This document shows positions 12,030 through 24,682 of a stretch of DNA of 64,000 bases, piece after piece. The translations under genes and the position numbers were made by a program. Under the pieces are notes generated by a model that was given only the letters and a program-made list of their open reading frames with translations, had not been told where the DNA came from and did no database searches. The first letter of the stretch is position 1, and each line of letters begins with the position of its first letter. Origin of the DNA: Sinotaia quadrata (taxonomy: Eukaryota > Mollusca > Gastropoda > Architaenioglossa > Viviparidae); the NCBI GenBank assembly GCA_028829895.1, contig CM054178.1:90895558-90959557 (forward strand), written 5' to 3'.

Positions 12030-12862
12030 TAATAAGAATATTAAACACAATTATAATAATACGATTACTAAATACAATTATAGTAATAGAATATTAAGCG
12101 CAGTTATAGTTATAAGAATGTTAAACAAAGTATTAGTATTAAGAATACTAAAACAAGTATAGTAATACGAATTTTGAACACGAATTTAGTAATGGAAATT
12201 CTGAACACAAATTTCGTAATAGGAATTCTAAACACAATTTTAGAAATACGAATACTGAATACAATTTTAATAATAGGAATTCTAAACAAATTTTAGTAAC
12301 ACGAATACTGAATACAATTTTAATAATAGGAATTGTAAACAAATTTTAGAAACACGAATACTGAATACAATTTTAATAATAGGAATTGTAAACAAATTTT
12401 AGAAACACGAATACTGAATACAATTTTAATAATAGGAATTGTAAACAAATTTTAGAAATACGAATACTGAATACAATTTTAATAATAGGAATTGTAAACA
12501 AATTTTAGAAATACGAATACTGAATACAATTTTAATAATAGGAATTGTAAACAAATTTTAGAAATACGAATACTGAATACAATTTTAATAATAGGAATTG
12601 TAAACAAATTTTAGTAACACGAATACTGAATACAATTTTAATAATAGGAATTGTAAACAAATTTTAGTATCACGAATACTGAATACAATTTTAATAATAG
12701 GAATTGTAAACAAATTTTAGTAACACGAATACTGAATACAATTTTAATAATAGGAATTGTAAACAAATTTTAGTATCACGAATACTGAATACAATTTTAA
12801 TAATAGGAATTGTAAACAAATTTTAGTAACACGAATACTGAATACAATTATAGTAAAACGAA
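12030..12862. repeat. 53-bp minisatellite
   Basis: From 12,240 on, ten or more near-identical units GAATACTGAATACAATTTTA followed by ATAATAGGAATTGTAAACAA ATTTTAGAAACAC; units differ mainly at AAACAC/AAATAC/TATCAC. The left part (12,030-12,240) is an older, degenerate form. Confidence 0.94.
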
Positions 12863-13942
12863 TCACTACTAACATTTTTATTAAACCATCAAGCAGCAAA
12901 TCAAAACAGCGTGTCATAATTAAGCAATATTTTGATTTAGTTTTACAAGCAAACACTCATTTAAAAAAAGCCAGTTAAAATACATTATAATCTCTGTTTC
13001 TGTAATATTCCTAACTGATTTAAAATGTTCGTTTACATATCAAAACTTTACAGGTGTGTAAACTTACCTTTCACGAGGATAGGCCTGTTTTGCTACGCGC
13101 CTGACGAATGAATGAAGTGATGAGAGGTGTGAAAGGGCTATACACCTACGGTTCAAATTCACGCACAAACTCTTGAGTCAACCTTTTTAGCGTGGGTCTC
13201 TGTCAAGACACCTCAGTTTGGAAACACGCCCTACTAGGCTATGCAGCTTTGCAATTTTTTTCAGGTTACCGAAACGCAATGAGACATACATGCATTTTTA
13301 AAATTAATTTTTTTTTTTTGGGTTGCGTCAGCCATTGCACTCCCGCTTCTCGGCTTTGTATTGTTCTGCCAAGTCCAGGCTAGTCGCTCGCCTGGTGTCT
13401 CTCTCAGTTGTCGTTTACTTCAATCTATTTTTAGAATTTCTTCTCAACGTGGTACACTTGTGGGCGTGGGGTGTATTTGACTATGGTTAGAATACATTTA
13501 GTGTAACTGTAAGCCTCTTCCAACCCCTCACCACCCTCCCCGACTTTTTCAATAATGTGACTTCAAAGAAGTCATCGTTGATGACGTTCACGAGACCCCC
13601 TCCCCCTCCCACAAAAAAATCAAACACACCAAACAATAAAAAAAAAAACCTTGAACATTACGTTATTAATCACGTATATTAATCAGTCTTCATTGTCTCT
13701 TATTTAACCATCCCTCCTCGCCCCCCCCCCGCCTCTCCAAACATCCCACCCACATTAGTGTCATCGTCAAGGACCTGCAACCTGTGACTTCATCAGGGGA
13801 GATGTCCATCACCTGTCGCCTAGTCCATTCATCACAGTTGTCCCTAGAATGTCTGACCTGTAAACAAGGTAGTTGTTGGGTTGAGTGATGTCTTACGGGT
13901 CTTCTTCTAATTAGAGCAACATAAAAGTTATACATTAGCTGC
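12863..13942. other. Intergenic, no gene recognised
   Basis: A minus-strand open frame (13,690-13,935) translates to a plausible but unidentified peptide; I treat it as unsupported. Poly-T and poly-C runs occur at 13,305-13,320 and 13,722-13,731. Confidence 0.5.

Positions 13943-14017
<75 letters not shown>
13943..14017. repeat. (TAGA)n microsatellite
   Basis: About 18 uninterrupted tetranucleotide units. Confidence 0.97.
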
Positions 14018-14305
14018 TATTTATCCAACTGCTCAGTTAACAATTTGTGTCTCTCTTTCATTTACTAAATAAAAAAATTAATGAAATTAAAAATCCCTTT
14101 CTGTTCTTCATCCTTCATAGCAATCTCAGCTGCACGCAATTTGAACACGTGATAAAGGCGAGCTCAGTTTTATTATTTAAATAATTACACTCGCGCACAT
14201 TGACCACTAACCGCCTCATCACGCCAAGTTCCCTTACAATTCATTCATATGCTTCATTCGTACAGGCAACACAAGTCTGGATGATCCAGGTCACTGTGAC
14301 GTTTT

Positions 14306-14740
14306 GCTGGGAGATGGGCTAGATATTAATTCTCCACCTCTCCGGGTTGCTGGAAGATGGGCTAGATGTTAATTCTCCACCACTCCGGGTTGCTAGGAGA
14401 TGGGCAAGATATTAATTCTCCACCTCTCCGGGTTGCTGGAAGATGGGCTAGATGTTAATTCTCCACCACTCCGGGTTGCTAGGAGATGGGCAAGATATTA
14501 ATTCTCCACCACTCCGGGTTGGATGGATGGAGTGTAGGGGGCGCTTCCGGCTTCCGCCGCTTTCGCGACCACTCCGGGTTGCTGGGAGATGGGCTAGATA
14601 TTAATTCTCCACCACTCCGGGTTGCTAGGAGATGGGCAAGATATTAATTCTCCACCACTCCGGGTTGCTGGGAGATGGGCTAGATGTTAATTCTCCACCA
14701 CTCCGGGTTGCTGGGAGATGAGCAAGATGTTAATTCTTCA
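14306..14740. repeat. 43-bp minisatellite grown from the head of dispersed repeat A
   Basis: About nine copies of GCTGGGAGATGGGCTAGATA followed by TTAATTCTCCACCACTCCGG GTT. One copy is interrupted by a 47-bp GC-rich insertion at 14,521-14,567. The same motif occurs once at the start of the second dispersed copy (41,200). Confidence 0.95.
14521..14567 (-). mobile_element. Tiny GC-rich insertion flanked by 13-bp direct repeats
   Basis: Read on the minus strand the insert starts CGCGAAAGCGGCGGAAGCCG, continues to GCCCCCTAC and ends in an (ATCC)n-like tail. ACCACTCCGGGTT occurs on both sides. The same core recurs at 40,321-40,374 with another simple tail, which suggests the 3' end of a retroposon. 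Because the host is itself a tandem array, the flanking repeat here is weaker evidence of target duplication. Confidence 0.55.
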
Positions 14741-15100
14741 CCATCCCGGGACACCCGTAACTTTCGGCTAATCCCCAAAACACACCTGGCGGAACACACG
14801 TGTTAGTAAGATGAATGATAGATAATGTAGAATAGAAGAGTGATAGTTCTAGATTCTAGAAGACAGCTCGAACCCCGATACATACAGCCAGGATAGTAAG
14901 TAAATACAGGTGACAGATTACAAAATATACTATGTGAGTCACGCTAACTACGAGTGATCTATGTATCCACAATAATTGTATTCAACGAAAAATAACAAGA
15001 CAGCATGTTTACAAGTAACAAATAGTTCAACAGTTACAATCAGAGTTTATATATTTAAGTGCTTAATCACGACCATGTGGTGACAAGAAAATATTCGTTA

Positions 15101-15791
15101 TATGCAGTATTTAGTTATTAAAAGAGAGATTTAGTTATAACTAGGTAGTATTATAAGTGTGCAGTATTTAGTTATTAAAAGAGAGATTTAGTTATAACTA
15201 GGTAGTATTATAAGTATGCAGTATTTAGTTATTAAAAGAGAGATTTAGTTATAACTAGGTAGTATTATAAGTGTGCAGTATTTAGTTATTAAAAGAGAGA
15301 TTTAGTTATAACTAGGTAGTATTATAAGTGTGCAGTATTTAGTTATTAAAAGAGAGATTTAGTTATAACTAGGCAGTATTATAAGTATGCAGTATTTAGT
15401 TATTAAAAGAGAGATTTAGTTATAACTAGGCAGTATTATAAGTATGCAGTATTTATTTATTAAAAGAGAGATTTAGTTATAACTAGGCAGTATTATAAGT
15501 ATGCAGTATTTATTTATTAAAAGAGAGATTTAGTTATAACTAGGCAGTATTATAAGTGTGCAGTATTTAGTTATTAAAAGAGAGATTTAGTTATAACTAG
15601 GCAGTATTATAAGTGTGCAGTATTTGGTTATTAAAAGAGAGATTTAGTTATAACTAGGCAGTATTATAAGTATGCAGTATTTATTTATTAAAAGAGAGAT
15701 TTAGTTATAACTAGGCAGTATTATAAGTATGCAGTATTTAGTTATTAAAAGAGAGATTTAGTTATAACTAGGCAGTATTATAAGTATGCAA
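15101..15791. repeat. 57-bp minisatellite
   Basis: About 12 copies beginning TATGCAGTATTTAGTTATTA, with GGTAGT versus GGCAGT and TTAGTTATT versus TTATTTATT variants. It abuts the end of dispersed repeat A. Confidence 0.96.
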
Positions 15792-16610
15792 TATTTAATA
15801 CATGTAGCGTCTTATTAAGTAGCGTTACAATGGTACACTGTTACTCATGATCGCCATTTGTAATGTATTTCAATGCACTTTTCCAACGCGAATAACACTG
15901 GTCTTGTCTGGCTGTCACGTGACATTCAGACATTTAGATGTGCCTGCGATCTATATGCCGAATTATTTTCGCTGCTTGCACGTCACGTTTGCTTTTTAAA
16001 ATTTTTATTTGTATGTATGTATTAAGAACAGGTCAATACCAGATCGATTTATTGCGGTGACTCTTAAGTGGGTCTAATGATCGGGCTTCTACTGTGGTGT
16101 TTGCAAACTGTATACAGCGGGGATTTCAGAAGCGGTGTGAAAAGAATTTATGGCGAGTTACCACACACTTTGATTTGTATGACCGCTCAATATGGACTAG
16201 GCAGACAGAATATGAATGTTAGTCACATGATACGATAGACTAGGCAGACAGAATAATATGCCTAAATATCTATAGATAAGCATAACACCATAGATTATAC
16301 AGACAGAACACTGCACATTAGACATAATAATGCATATTAGGAGACAGAACGTAAACTAGACAAATAAAATTGTACTGGCTAGACACAGAAATATGTAGAT
16401 TTGACATACAAAATATGTAGACTGGACAGATATAGTAATGTATACAACACATACAAAATAATGTAGATTAGATTGGCAGAATAATGCTAATTAGTCAAAG
16501 AAAATACTACAGACTCTACAGACGATATACTGGATATTGGATAGACAGACAGGTTAAGATACCTATTATATATTTCATCACAGTTCTTGGCCACTCATAG
16601 TTGGGGCCCG
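15792..16610. other. Intergenic, no gene recognised
   Basis: From about 16,190 to 16,560 there are loose repeats of AGACAGAATAATGTAGAT-type motifs. No open frame of note. Confidence 0.5.
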
Positions 16611-16618
16611 GGGCTACG

Positions 16619-16950
16619 TTCTTTTTAGTAGACCAACACTTCTGAAGTCTTTATTTTATACTTCTTTTAGTAGACCAACACTTCTGAAGTAATTTTATAA
16701 TACTTCTTTTAGTAGACCAACACTTCTGAAGTCTTTATTTTATACTTCTTTTAGTAGACCAACACTTCTGAAGTCTTTATTTTATACGTGTTTTAGTAGA
16801 CCAACACTTCGAAAGTCATTTTTAAATACTTCTTTTAGTAGACCAAACTTCTGAAGTCTTCTTCCTTTTTTTCTTTTAGCAGCCGAACAGTTCTGAAGTC
16901 TTTTTCTTTTATTTCTTTTAATAGACCAACAATTCTAAAGTCCTTTTGTA
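16619..16950. repeat. 42-bp minisatellite
   Basis: About eight copies of CTTCTTTTAGTAGACCAACA plus CTTCTGAAGTCTTTATTTTATA, decaying to the right. A (TA)n tract follows at 17,028-17,043. Confidence 0.93.
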
Positions 16951-17300
16951 ATATCTGTTTATGGCTTTTTTCCCCTTTAGACACAGTGTTTTAATACAGA
17001 ATTCATATTTTTTAAATCAGTGGATTATATATATATATATATAAGCTTGTTCCAGTTTCATAAGCTGAGTGACCATAAAGTTGGGAAGTAGTAAAGGGGT
17101 CTTCGATAGTAGTTACAACAAAGTTTTGATAGTGTTTACAGTCAAGATTTTAATAGTGGTTACAACATGGCTTTGATAGTGGTTACTGTGACGAAGCAAT
17201 TGCCGTCCATGTTTATTTAATTACTTAAGAATTATAATTAGTTTGATCATCTTTACTTTTAGACACATTGTAAACGATCGTTTGGAATACATTAGTCTTA

Positions 17301-17555
17301 GTTACACACTATTTGTAGTGCTTCAAGGCCATTACTCTAGATACAGACTGGTTACACACTATTTGTAGTGCTTCAAGGCCATTACTCTAGATACAGACTG
17401 GTTACACACTATTTGTAGTGCTTCAAGGCCATTACTCTAGATACAGACTGGTTACACACTATTTGTAGTGCTTCAAGGCCATTACTCTAGATACAGACTG
17501 GTTACACACTATTTGTAGTGCTTCAAGTCCATTACTCTAGATACAGACTGGTTAC
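17301..17555. repeat. 50-bp minisatellite, five near-identical copies
   Basis: GTTACACACTATTTGTAGTG followed by CTTCAAGGCCATTACTCTAG ATACAGACTG. The first four units look identical and the fifth has one change (AAGTCC), so expansion is recent. Confidence 0.97.
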
Positions 17556-18328
17556 CACAATGAGACGTGCGACTGGGGAGATCAAATGACATAACGACGG
17601 AACCCCACTCCACCCCAGGTAGACCAATCTAAATAACGGTGTTATGTAGTATGAGATCACACCAAAATCAGACCTGCGGGAACGGCATCTACAGAAACCA
17701 GTAAGGTGCAGGGTAAGGACGGAACGAGAGGCAATGAAGCTTCCAGGCACCCAGGTGAGATCAATAAGAGACCGACGAGAAGTGTCAGGTAAAAGGGAGG
17801 CTGGTAGGTTCGAACCGCCTACAGGTATACACACCAAGGGTGCAAGGTGGTGAGAAGAGTCTTGGAGACGAGCAAGCGTGTCATTCAACGTAGTGCGTTA
17901 AAAGGGAGTTAACCGCATATAAGTGTCGCATTGTTCTTCATAAATTAAAATAATACTTTATTTACTGGGTACAAATTTTTGCTCGCCACTACGAGAGAAC
18001 TCTGGTCCGTGGTAAAGCGTCGCGATAGCTCGGTGAGTTAATTGGCTGATAAACTCGGATTTTAGACTTGAAGTATTTTATTTTATTATGTATTCTTTTG
18101 ATGTAAAGCAGAAAAGTGTTCAGTATTTTAAATGACTTGTGATGCCGGATTTATGTTTCAGTTATATCTCATTGTTCATGTGTTATATTGGTCTTGTCTC
18201 TTCTGTGTATGGGGATGATGCTTTGCTCTGCTGAGATGTAAGTTTGAGAAAGTAAGAAGAGAAAGAGCGAGGATAGAATTTACGCAAGAATTTATGCACC
18301 GTCATATTCTGTGTTGTAGTATAGAACG
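17556..18328. other. Intergenic, no gene recognised
   Basis: A minus-strand open frame (17,532-17,888) starts inside the array and has no recognisable domain. GGTTCGAACC at about 17,808 resembles a Pol III B box but lacks a paired A box. Confidence 0.45.
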
Positions 18329-18838
18329 CTTTTAAACCAGCGTTCTAAACCATTGTGTTTAACTAGCGATCTAGCCAGCGTTTTAAACCATTGTGTTTAA
18401 CTAGCGATCTAGCCAGCGTTTTAAACCATTGTGTTTAACTAGCGATCTAGTCAGCGTTTTAAACCATTGTGTTTAACTAGCGATCTAGCCAGCGTTTTAA
18501 ACCATTGTGTTTAACTAGCGATCTAACCAGCGTTTTAAACCATTGTTTTTAACTAGCGATCTAACCAGCGTTTTAAACCATTGTGTTTAACTAGCGATCT
18601 AACCAGCGTTTTAAACCATTGTGTTTAACTAGCGATCTAGCCAGCGTTTTAAACCATTGTGTTTGACTAGCGATCTAACCAGCGTTTTAAACCATTGTGT
18701 TTGACTAGCGATCTAACCAGCGTTTTAAACCATTGTGTTTAACTAGCGATCTAACCAGCGTTTTAAACCATTGTGTTTAACTAGTGATCTAACCAGCGTT
18801 CTAAACCATTGTGTTTAACTAGCGATCTAACCGGCGAT
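18329..18838. repeat. 37-bp minisatellite
   Basis: About 14 copies of TTTAAACCATTGTGTTTAAC followed by TAGCGATCTAGCCAGCG, with GCC/ACC and TTTAAC/TTTGAC variants. Confidence 0.96.
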
Positions 18839-18961
18839 TGAAACCGTCGATACGGATCTACGATCACTATTTTGAGATATATAAATACAACATAAGCTAA
18901 TTGAAACGAAAGTTTAGCGAGAAAGAAAAGAATAATTCAGATCTGTGTGCCTCTTTGCTAA

Positions 18962-19360
18962 GAATTATCGAAAGGGCTAACAAACCATGATGCTGTACAA
19001 GATGGAAATTCATTAGAGCGCATCTCATACATTCAAGGGCAAGGTCGAGGCCTTGTAGTCTAGATTCTTACTCGCGAATGCCGGAACCTGTGTAGAGTCA
19101 GAATGGGAAACAATCTACTCACTAAGGTAAATTCAGAACAGAGATTCTGAGAGACAGTAACACAACTGTCAAAAAGAATTGAGTAAGACTGGGAGACAAC
19201 CCACTCACTAACACAAATGTCAATCGTCATTCGACATGATTATTAATCGCTTCACTCCCTTTCTCCACTGACAATTCTCTCTTCATTTACAAGTAGAGAT
19301 AACGAGGAATTATCGAAAGGGCTAACAAACCATGATGCTGTACAAGATGGAAATTCATTA
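18962..19360. repeat. 54-bp perfect direct repeat 345 bp apart
   Basis: GAATTATCGAAAGGGCTAAC and the next 34 bases to GGAAATTCATTA occur at 18,962-19,015 and again at 19,307-19,360, enclosing 291 bp of non-repetitive sequence. Confidence 0.9.
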
Positions 19361-20130
19361 TTGATATACAGAATAAATAAATTCTTTTCTTTTTTCATTT
19401 CTAGTAGAAATTCCTTTTGAATTAACATTATATGTAGTGGGTTTCATGTAATACTTTCCTGCGAGTGAATTTGTTTCATATACTTGTATGTATATGAAAT
19501 TGTATATTACCTATTATATCTATGCGAGTTTGTTACCTGTTATATTAGTGTGAATGTCTGTTACACATTATATATTGTGAATTTGTAAGTTATATACTTT
19601 GGTATGTATGTGCATTTGCATATTACATATTTTATGTATGTGAATTTGTATGTCTCACATTTTTACACTGTTTTACACATTGAATGTGTGTGTGTGTGAA
19701 TATCCACATTACATGCTATATATTTGTGAATTCTTATGTTACATGTTATATACATTTGTTTGCTACTTGCTCTATGTGAGAATTTGTAATTTACCTATTA
19801 ATTGTGTATGAATGTGTAAGCAATGCATTATATTATTGCGAAAAATATTTTCACCCTTTCCTGTTTGTCACTTTATTCTATGTATATTTTATGAACTTCA
19901 TATTATAAATTATAGCGCATTTTATTCCTGTTGTTAACGCTAATGTAGCTATGTTTAAAGTACACGTCGTGCCCTGCACGTTACGCACAACAGGTAGCGA
20001 AAATAAAGCAAGTATTTTTCTAGATTGTAATTAAACGACTCACTTGGGTGACATTCCACACTAAGAGGATTTAACACCATCTTTACAAATTCCTTGAAGC
20101 AACTCCCGAAATAGCTATGTCTACTCACTT
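19361..20130. other. Intergenic with degenerate GTGAATTTGT/TTACATATTATAT repeats
   Basis: From 19,440 to 19,830 loose 40-60 bp repeats alternate GTGAATTTGTATGTT with ATTATATAT motifs. No gene recognised. Confidence 0.5.
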
Positions 20131-20255
20131 CGTATTATTAGTGTTAACCGCATTAATTATGATACTGGGTTCCGTATTGTTAGTGTTAACCGCATTAATT
20201 ATAACACTGGTTACCGTATTGTTAGTGTTAACCGCATTAATTATGACACTGGGTG
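20131..20255. repeat. 43-bp minisatellite, three copies
   Basis: GTTAGTGTTAACCGCATTAA followed by TTATGACACTGGGTTACCGT ATT. Confidence 0.93.
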
Positions 20256-20600
20256 ACCGTAGTTAGCAGACAGATAGAGAGGTGCATTACAACCAACCAA
20301 TGGCCAAGCACTAGCTGATTGAAGTTGACCAATAGGAGTTAGTGGAGTATAGGGAGCAAGTCGAGTTTGTAGAAAATAATTTTTGTGCTAATTATTGTTC
20401 GAAAATTCTGACTTTTGTGACCGTCACCATTCAAGCGCACATGGTAAAGGCCATATAGTGAGTAAAAATTCAGAATTGTAAACTGTCATGTTTCTTTCCA
20501 GCTAGTAGTAATGTATTTTATTCACGTGTACAATTTAAGTGTGATGTTTTATAACTCTGCAGAGATTTTGTGTTATATTTTGATTCAATTGAGCACCAAT

Positions 20601-20737
20601 GTGAGTTGAGTCACAATACTTAAGAATAACGTTGTCTTTCAGGAAAGTTGACAGTACTTAGTGTTTAGAGATAGTTAATGTGAGTTGAGTCACAATACTT
20701 AAGAATAAAGTTGCCTTTCGGGAAAGTTGACAGTACT
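20601..20737. repeat. 79-bp tandem duplication
   Basis: GTGAGTTGAGTCACAATACT starts at 20,601 and at 20,680. Confidence 0.9.
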
Positions 20738-23300
20738 TAGGAGAGAGTGTATGTGCTGTATGTCCATATTTTATATCAAATTTGATTAAATGTTGTGTAG
20801 TGTGTGTAGGTAAATTTATATTGTTAATAAATTTTATTTCTTTGTTAATTGTTATGTTTATGCATTTGATTTCGTTGACAACTCATAAACAATTTTAACA
20901 GTTTTATTTGGAACTCAGACAGAGTGTGTGGTACGATGTAATGGTGGCCATAAAGTCTCTCTTTCTATTACGTGTCAAGAGGTTATTCTCATGTAGATCA
21001 ACAAAAAGTATGATCCTAATAATAGAACATGATGAATTTATATTTTCTTATAAGGATATAGCTGTTTTATTGTATCCGTGAGCAGTTAAAATATTTCATA
21101 ATTCGTGTAGTTGACGTAATTTTTTAGAACAGTAAAAACTTCCAGTGAGTAGAAATTGTAGTGGCTATATTAGTATTAGTATCGAATAGTATTAACAAAT
21201 ATTATTAGTATAGAAGAGTGTTCATCAATATTATTAGTATAGAAGAGTATTCACAACACGTGGGGTGATCCTACAGCCTTTACGTTGTATTTATAATTGA
21301 ATATTCTTTATGATCTGATTGAGTACAAGAGATGAAAGGAACTTTTTATTTAAGTCAGCTATTCTAAAACAGTTTATTAAATGTATTTTTCTTGCACATA
21401 TTGGTAGTTACAGGTAGTTAGTTACGTATATACATCTATATGCGTATGTATGTTTGTGAGTGTAAAATTGCATAATAATTGTATGACAAAGCTATAGTAT
21501 TATAATGTTTGTAATACTTACTTTCAAACGCATACTCCACCACCCCACACACACAAACAACTTCACATACGCACCATTTGTTGAAATTCCTTAGTCGAAA
21601 TATAAAAATAATCGACCGTCTGATTGAAAAACAAAATTTACAATAGGAGAAATAACAATCGTATCCTATTTCAACTGCCAAGGTATTGATTGCCACTTTA
21701 TTTCAAAATGCAACAAATTAAGTCACATGGTCGAGATTCATTTTCCTTGCAACAGTATTCTTTGTGGTGTGTTTACCTGTCAAAATTAAACTGTTACTCA
21801 TTCTTCTTCTTTGACAATGGTGTGTTTATTCGACAAAAAAAGCTGTTATTCATTCTTCTTTGACTGGTGTATTTATTTATCAAAACTATATTGTTACTCT
21901 CAAACAGAGCGGATCGTGCTCTGAAACGAAAATCAGTTAGGGGGAATGGGGGGGGGGGGTCAGTGTGTGGCTGGGCCTTTATTATTGCACTGAAATATTT
22001 TATTAAAGATGATTAGTGAGATAGTTCTTTGAATTACGTGTTTGCGTCTTTGTTGTTTTTATCAGATTGGCTTTCTTAATATTTATTTTATTATGCAATC
22101 ACACTCAGCTCACTTTCTGATACAAGTGAAAACAAATTAACTACTTATGTCCAAGTTTTTCTTTTTATTACACTTTTGACTTTTTCTTTTCGTACTTATT
22201 ACATTTTTAAATAATATATTTTTATTTTATGTGCACATATACAGAAGCTTCAAACAATATAATGGCTATAATATACTGAATATGTCAATTTTCTAAAAAG
22301 AATAAAATATATTTAATTTTGTTGTCTTGTTTATATGTGATTGCCATTTACTTTTGCAATCACACATCACTTATTTTGGTTACAAATAAGTAAAAATAAC
22401 AGTTTTCACACAAACCCAGAAACTATATTTGCTGATGAAAAAATGCTAGTAATAAAACTGCTGGGGAAATAAAAAAAATCTTCTAAATGAATAGGATTCA
22501 ACAACAAAATAACAGCTTTTACAGTTAATCAGTGAAATCAAACATATTCTTCACATCGTAAACAAAATATATTCTTAACATCATATACACAGTATTCACA
22601 CACAATTGAAAAGTCTCTTGTATGATATAATTAATATTCCCAAATTAAATAGTCCATTATCAACAGTAAAACTGAATTGGTGATAATTTATTTCAAAAAT
22701 TGTTTTATGTTGTCAGCCGATCAATGCCCGTGTATATACAATATACGAATCAGCATTCGAAGATTGATGACTTGTACAATGTTCTCTAAAGATGATGAAA
22801 ACCAGACGACCCTCACAGTCTTAATGTCTGGCGTTAGTTAAGTGCCCAGCAGTCTTTGAGGCACTGTTTTCCGCGCGTTCTTGGTGACTAATTCACAACT
22901 TTTCGTACCGTCCACTTTTTCACTACTTTTCCACCTATTCACTTTTTGACTTAGCAAAGCAGAAACATCACCCATGGCCTGACGTTAGACCACAGGGTCG
23001 ATAATTTCTGCTTAATTAATGCTCTTGATGAATGAATATCACGAAAACGAGACACGGGTCTTTTGTGTACTTCCATGATGATGAAACAAAGCCAAACACA
23101 CCAAGTCCATTTCCATGACAATGAAAGTAAACTAGGTATGCTGAGTTATTTCCAAGAAGATAAAAGTCAGCCAGACAATGGAGTATGTTTCCATGACAAC
23201 GATGACTGAGGGTCTTGGCTGAAATACTGACCGAGACTGACAGCATGCTGAGTGCTCCTGTTGATGAAAAAATTAATAATAAAAATATTAGTGTGTGTGA
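20738..23300. other. AT-rich intergenic, no gene recognised
   Basis: Contains a short TATTAGTATAGAAGAGT repeat (21,165-21,260) and a three-copy degenerate TTACTCATTCTTCTT repeat (21,770-21,900). Minus-strand open frames (21,436-21,696 and 23,016-23,441) show no known domain; this is downstream of the GADD45 gene. Confidence 0.5.
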
Positions 23301-23323
23301 AAAAAGTGTGTGCAAAGAGTGTG

Positions 23324-23324
<1 letters not shown>

Positions 23325-23380
<56 letters not shown>
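23325..23380. repeat. (TG)n microsatellite
   Basis: About 27 TG units, downstream of the GADD45 gene. Confidence 0.96.
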
Positions 23381-23382
<2 letters not shown>

Positions 23383-23815
23383 AATTGTACAACAAGCATT
23401 TTTTGTTTTATATAAAAAGACGTGATCAACCGCTGCATCAAATATATACTAAATATTGTTTATCTCCCTTGACTCATTTTTCTTTTAAAGTCAATTCAAA
23501 ATTTAGTAACTGTCCGTAGATTATTCTATCTGTTTATTTTAATATCTTTTCTTTATTTTAGTACAACATCACGATTAATATTAATAATTATTCTGATAAA
23601 ACCGTGTAGAAAATGTAAAGCTTATAAGAATCCTACATGAATTTTTTAAAAGGAACTAATATTTATGATGTCAAAAGGCACTCTTGTAAATACCATGTCC
23701 ATATATGTATTCAGACACCCAATCATATCAACATGCACAAACTATCTCTCTCTCATTCTAAGATCTCAAATCAAAGTACTTGTTTCTCTATTATAAACAA
23801 TGCATTCAAATATTT

Positions 23816-23821
23816 TTTATT
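23816..23821 (-). terminator. Candidate poly(A) signal of the GADD45 gene
   Basis: AATAAA on the minus strand about 170 nt after the stop codon. It is the nearest canonical signal, but the region is AT-rich and others lie further on. Confidence 0.3.
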
Positions 23822-23991
23822 TTAAAATTCCGTGTAGAAATATGTCACTTGTTTCTGCCACCTCTACCCCTATTCCCAACCCGTGCCCACGAAGTACTGC
23901 CTATTTCAAAAAAGTTAAAATTGGCGCAAGTCTTTTTGCCGCCTAAATGAAAATACGAAGTACATATTTACTGATATACATACCCAAACGG

Positions 23992-24297
23992 TCAGTCTGG
24001 TAATTCGACATATGGTTGTGGTTGTAGGTGAATGTTGTTCTTGAAATAAGTGGCCACCGCCTCATCGTCCTCGCTCAGTCCGTGTTTTGGATACTGGAAA
24101 CGACAAAAGTATTCAACCAAAATTATTTGGATCTATTTTAAAGCAACGAGCATTCTTATTTCAAAACGATTTGTTCTTCTAAAAGCTATGGAAGGCCAAG
24201 GTCGTGATACGAGCAAGTGACAACCAATCGTTTTATCGACAGGTCACAAGGACAGTAACATTCACGAGTGAGGTATATCCAGTCACACACACAAACA

Positions 24298-24388
<91 letters not shown>

Positions 24389-24621
24389 GTTCACGAATGA
24401 CCAGACTCGATCAGAGATATAGCTAAACGCTTTATGTTCATTTTAATTCAAATCATTTTAGATTGACAACAACACACCTAAATATATTTGGATCATATTC
24501 ATATGGCTACAGATATACGCACATATATGGATACACACACTACACATATGCACCTCCATGGATGTATACACGTATATAGAGACCCAAATGGACACATCTA
24601 TTCAAACGCACGAGAACAGAT

Positions 24622-24682
<61 letters not shown>

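Larger units (their letters stand above)
14285..15098. mobile_element. Dispersed repeat A, copy 1
   Basis: The body at 14,700-15,098 aligns by eye with 41,190-41,598. Shared blocks in order: GAGATGNGCANGATGTTAAT, GGCTAATCC, CAAAACACACC, TGATAGTTCTAGA, AAATACAGGTGACAGA, TTCAACNA and AGAGTTTATA. The upstream shared block GTGACGTTT/GCTGGGAGATGGGC begins at about 14,293. No coding capacity is seen. It is flanked by minisatellites on both sides (14,306-14,740 and 15,101-15,791). It could be a non-autonomous transposon that carries tandem arrays; termini are undefined. Confidence 0.6.

Noticed and set aside
17800..18060. Possible tRNA or tRNA-derived SINE (GGTTCGAACC at about 17,808; AGCTCGGTGAGTTAA at about 18,027)
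   Set aside because: A-box-like and B-box-like words are not paired in the right order and spacing, and no cloverleaf can be drawn.
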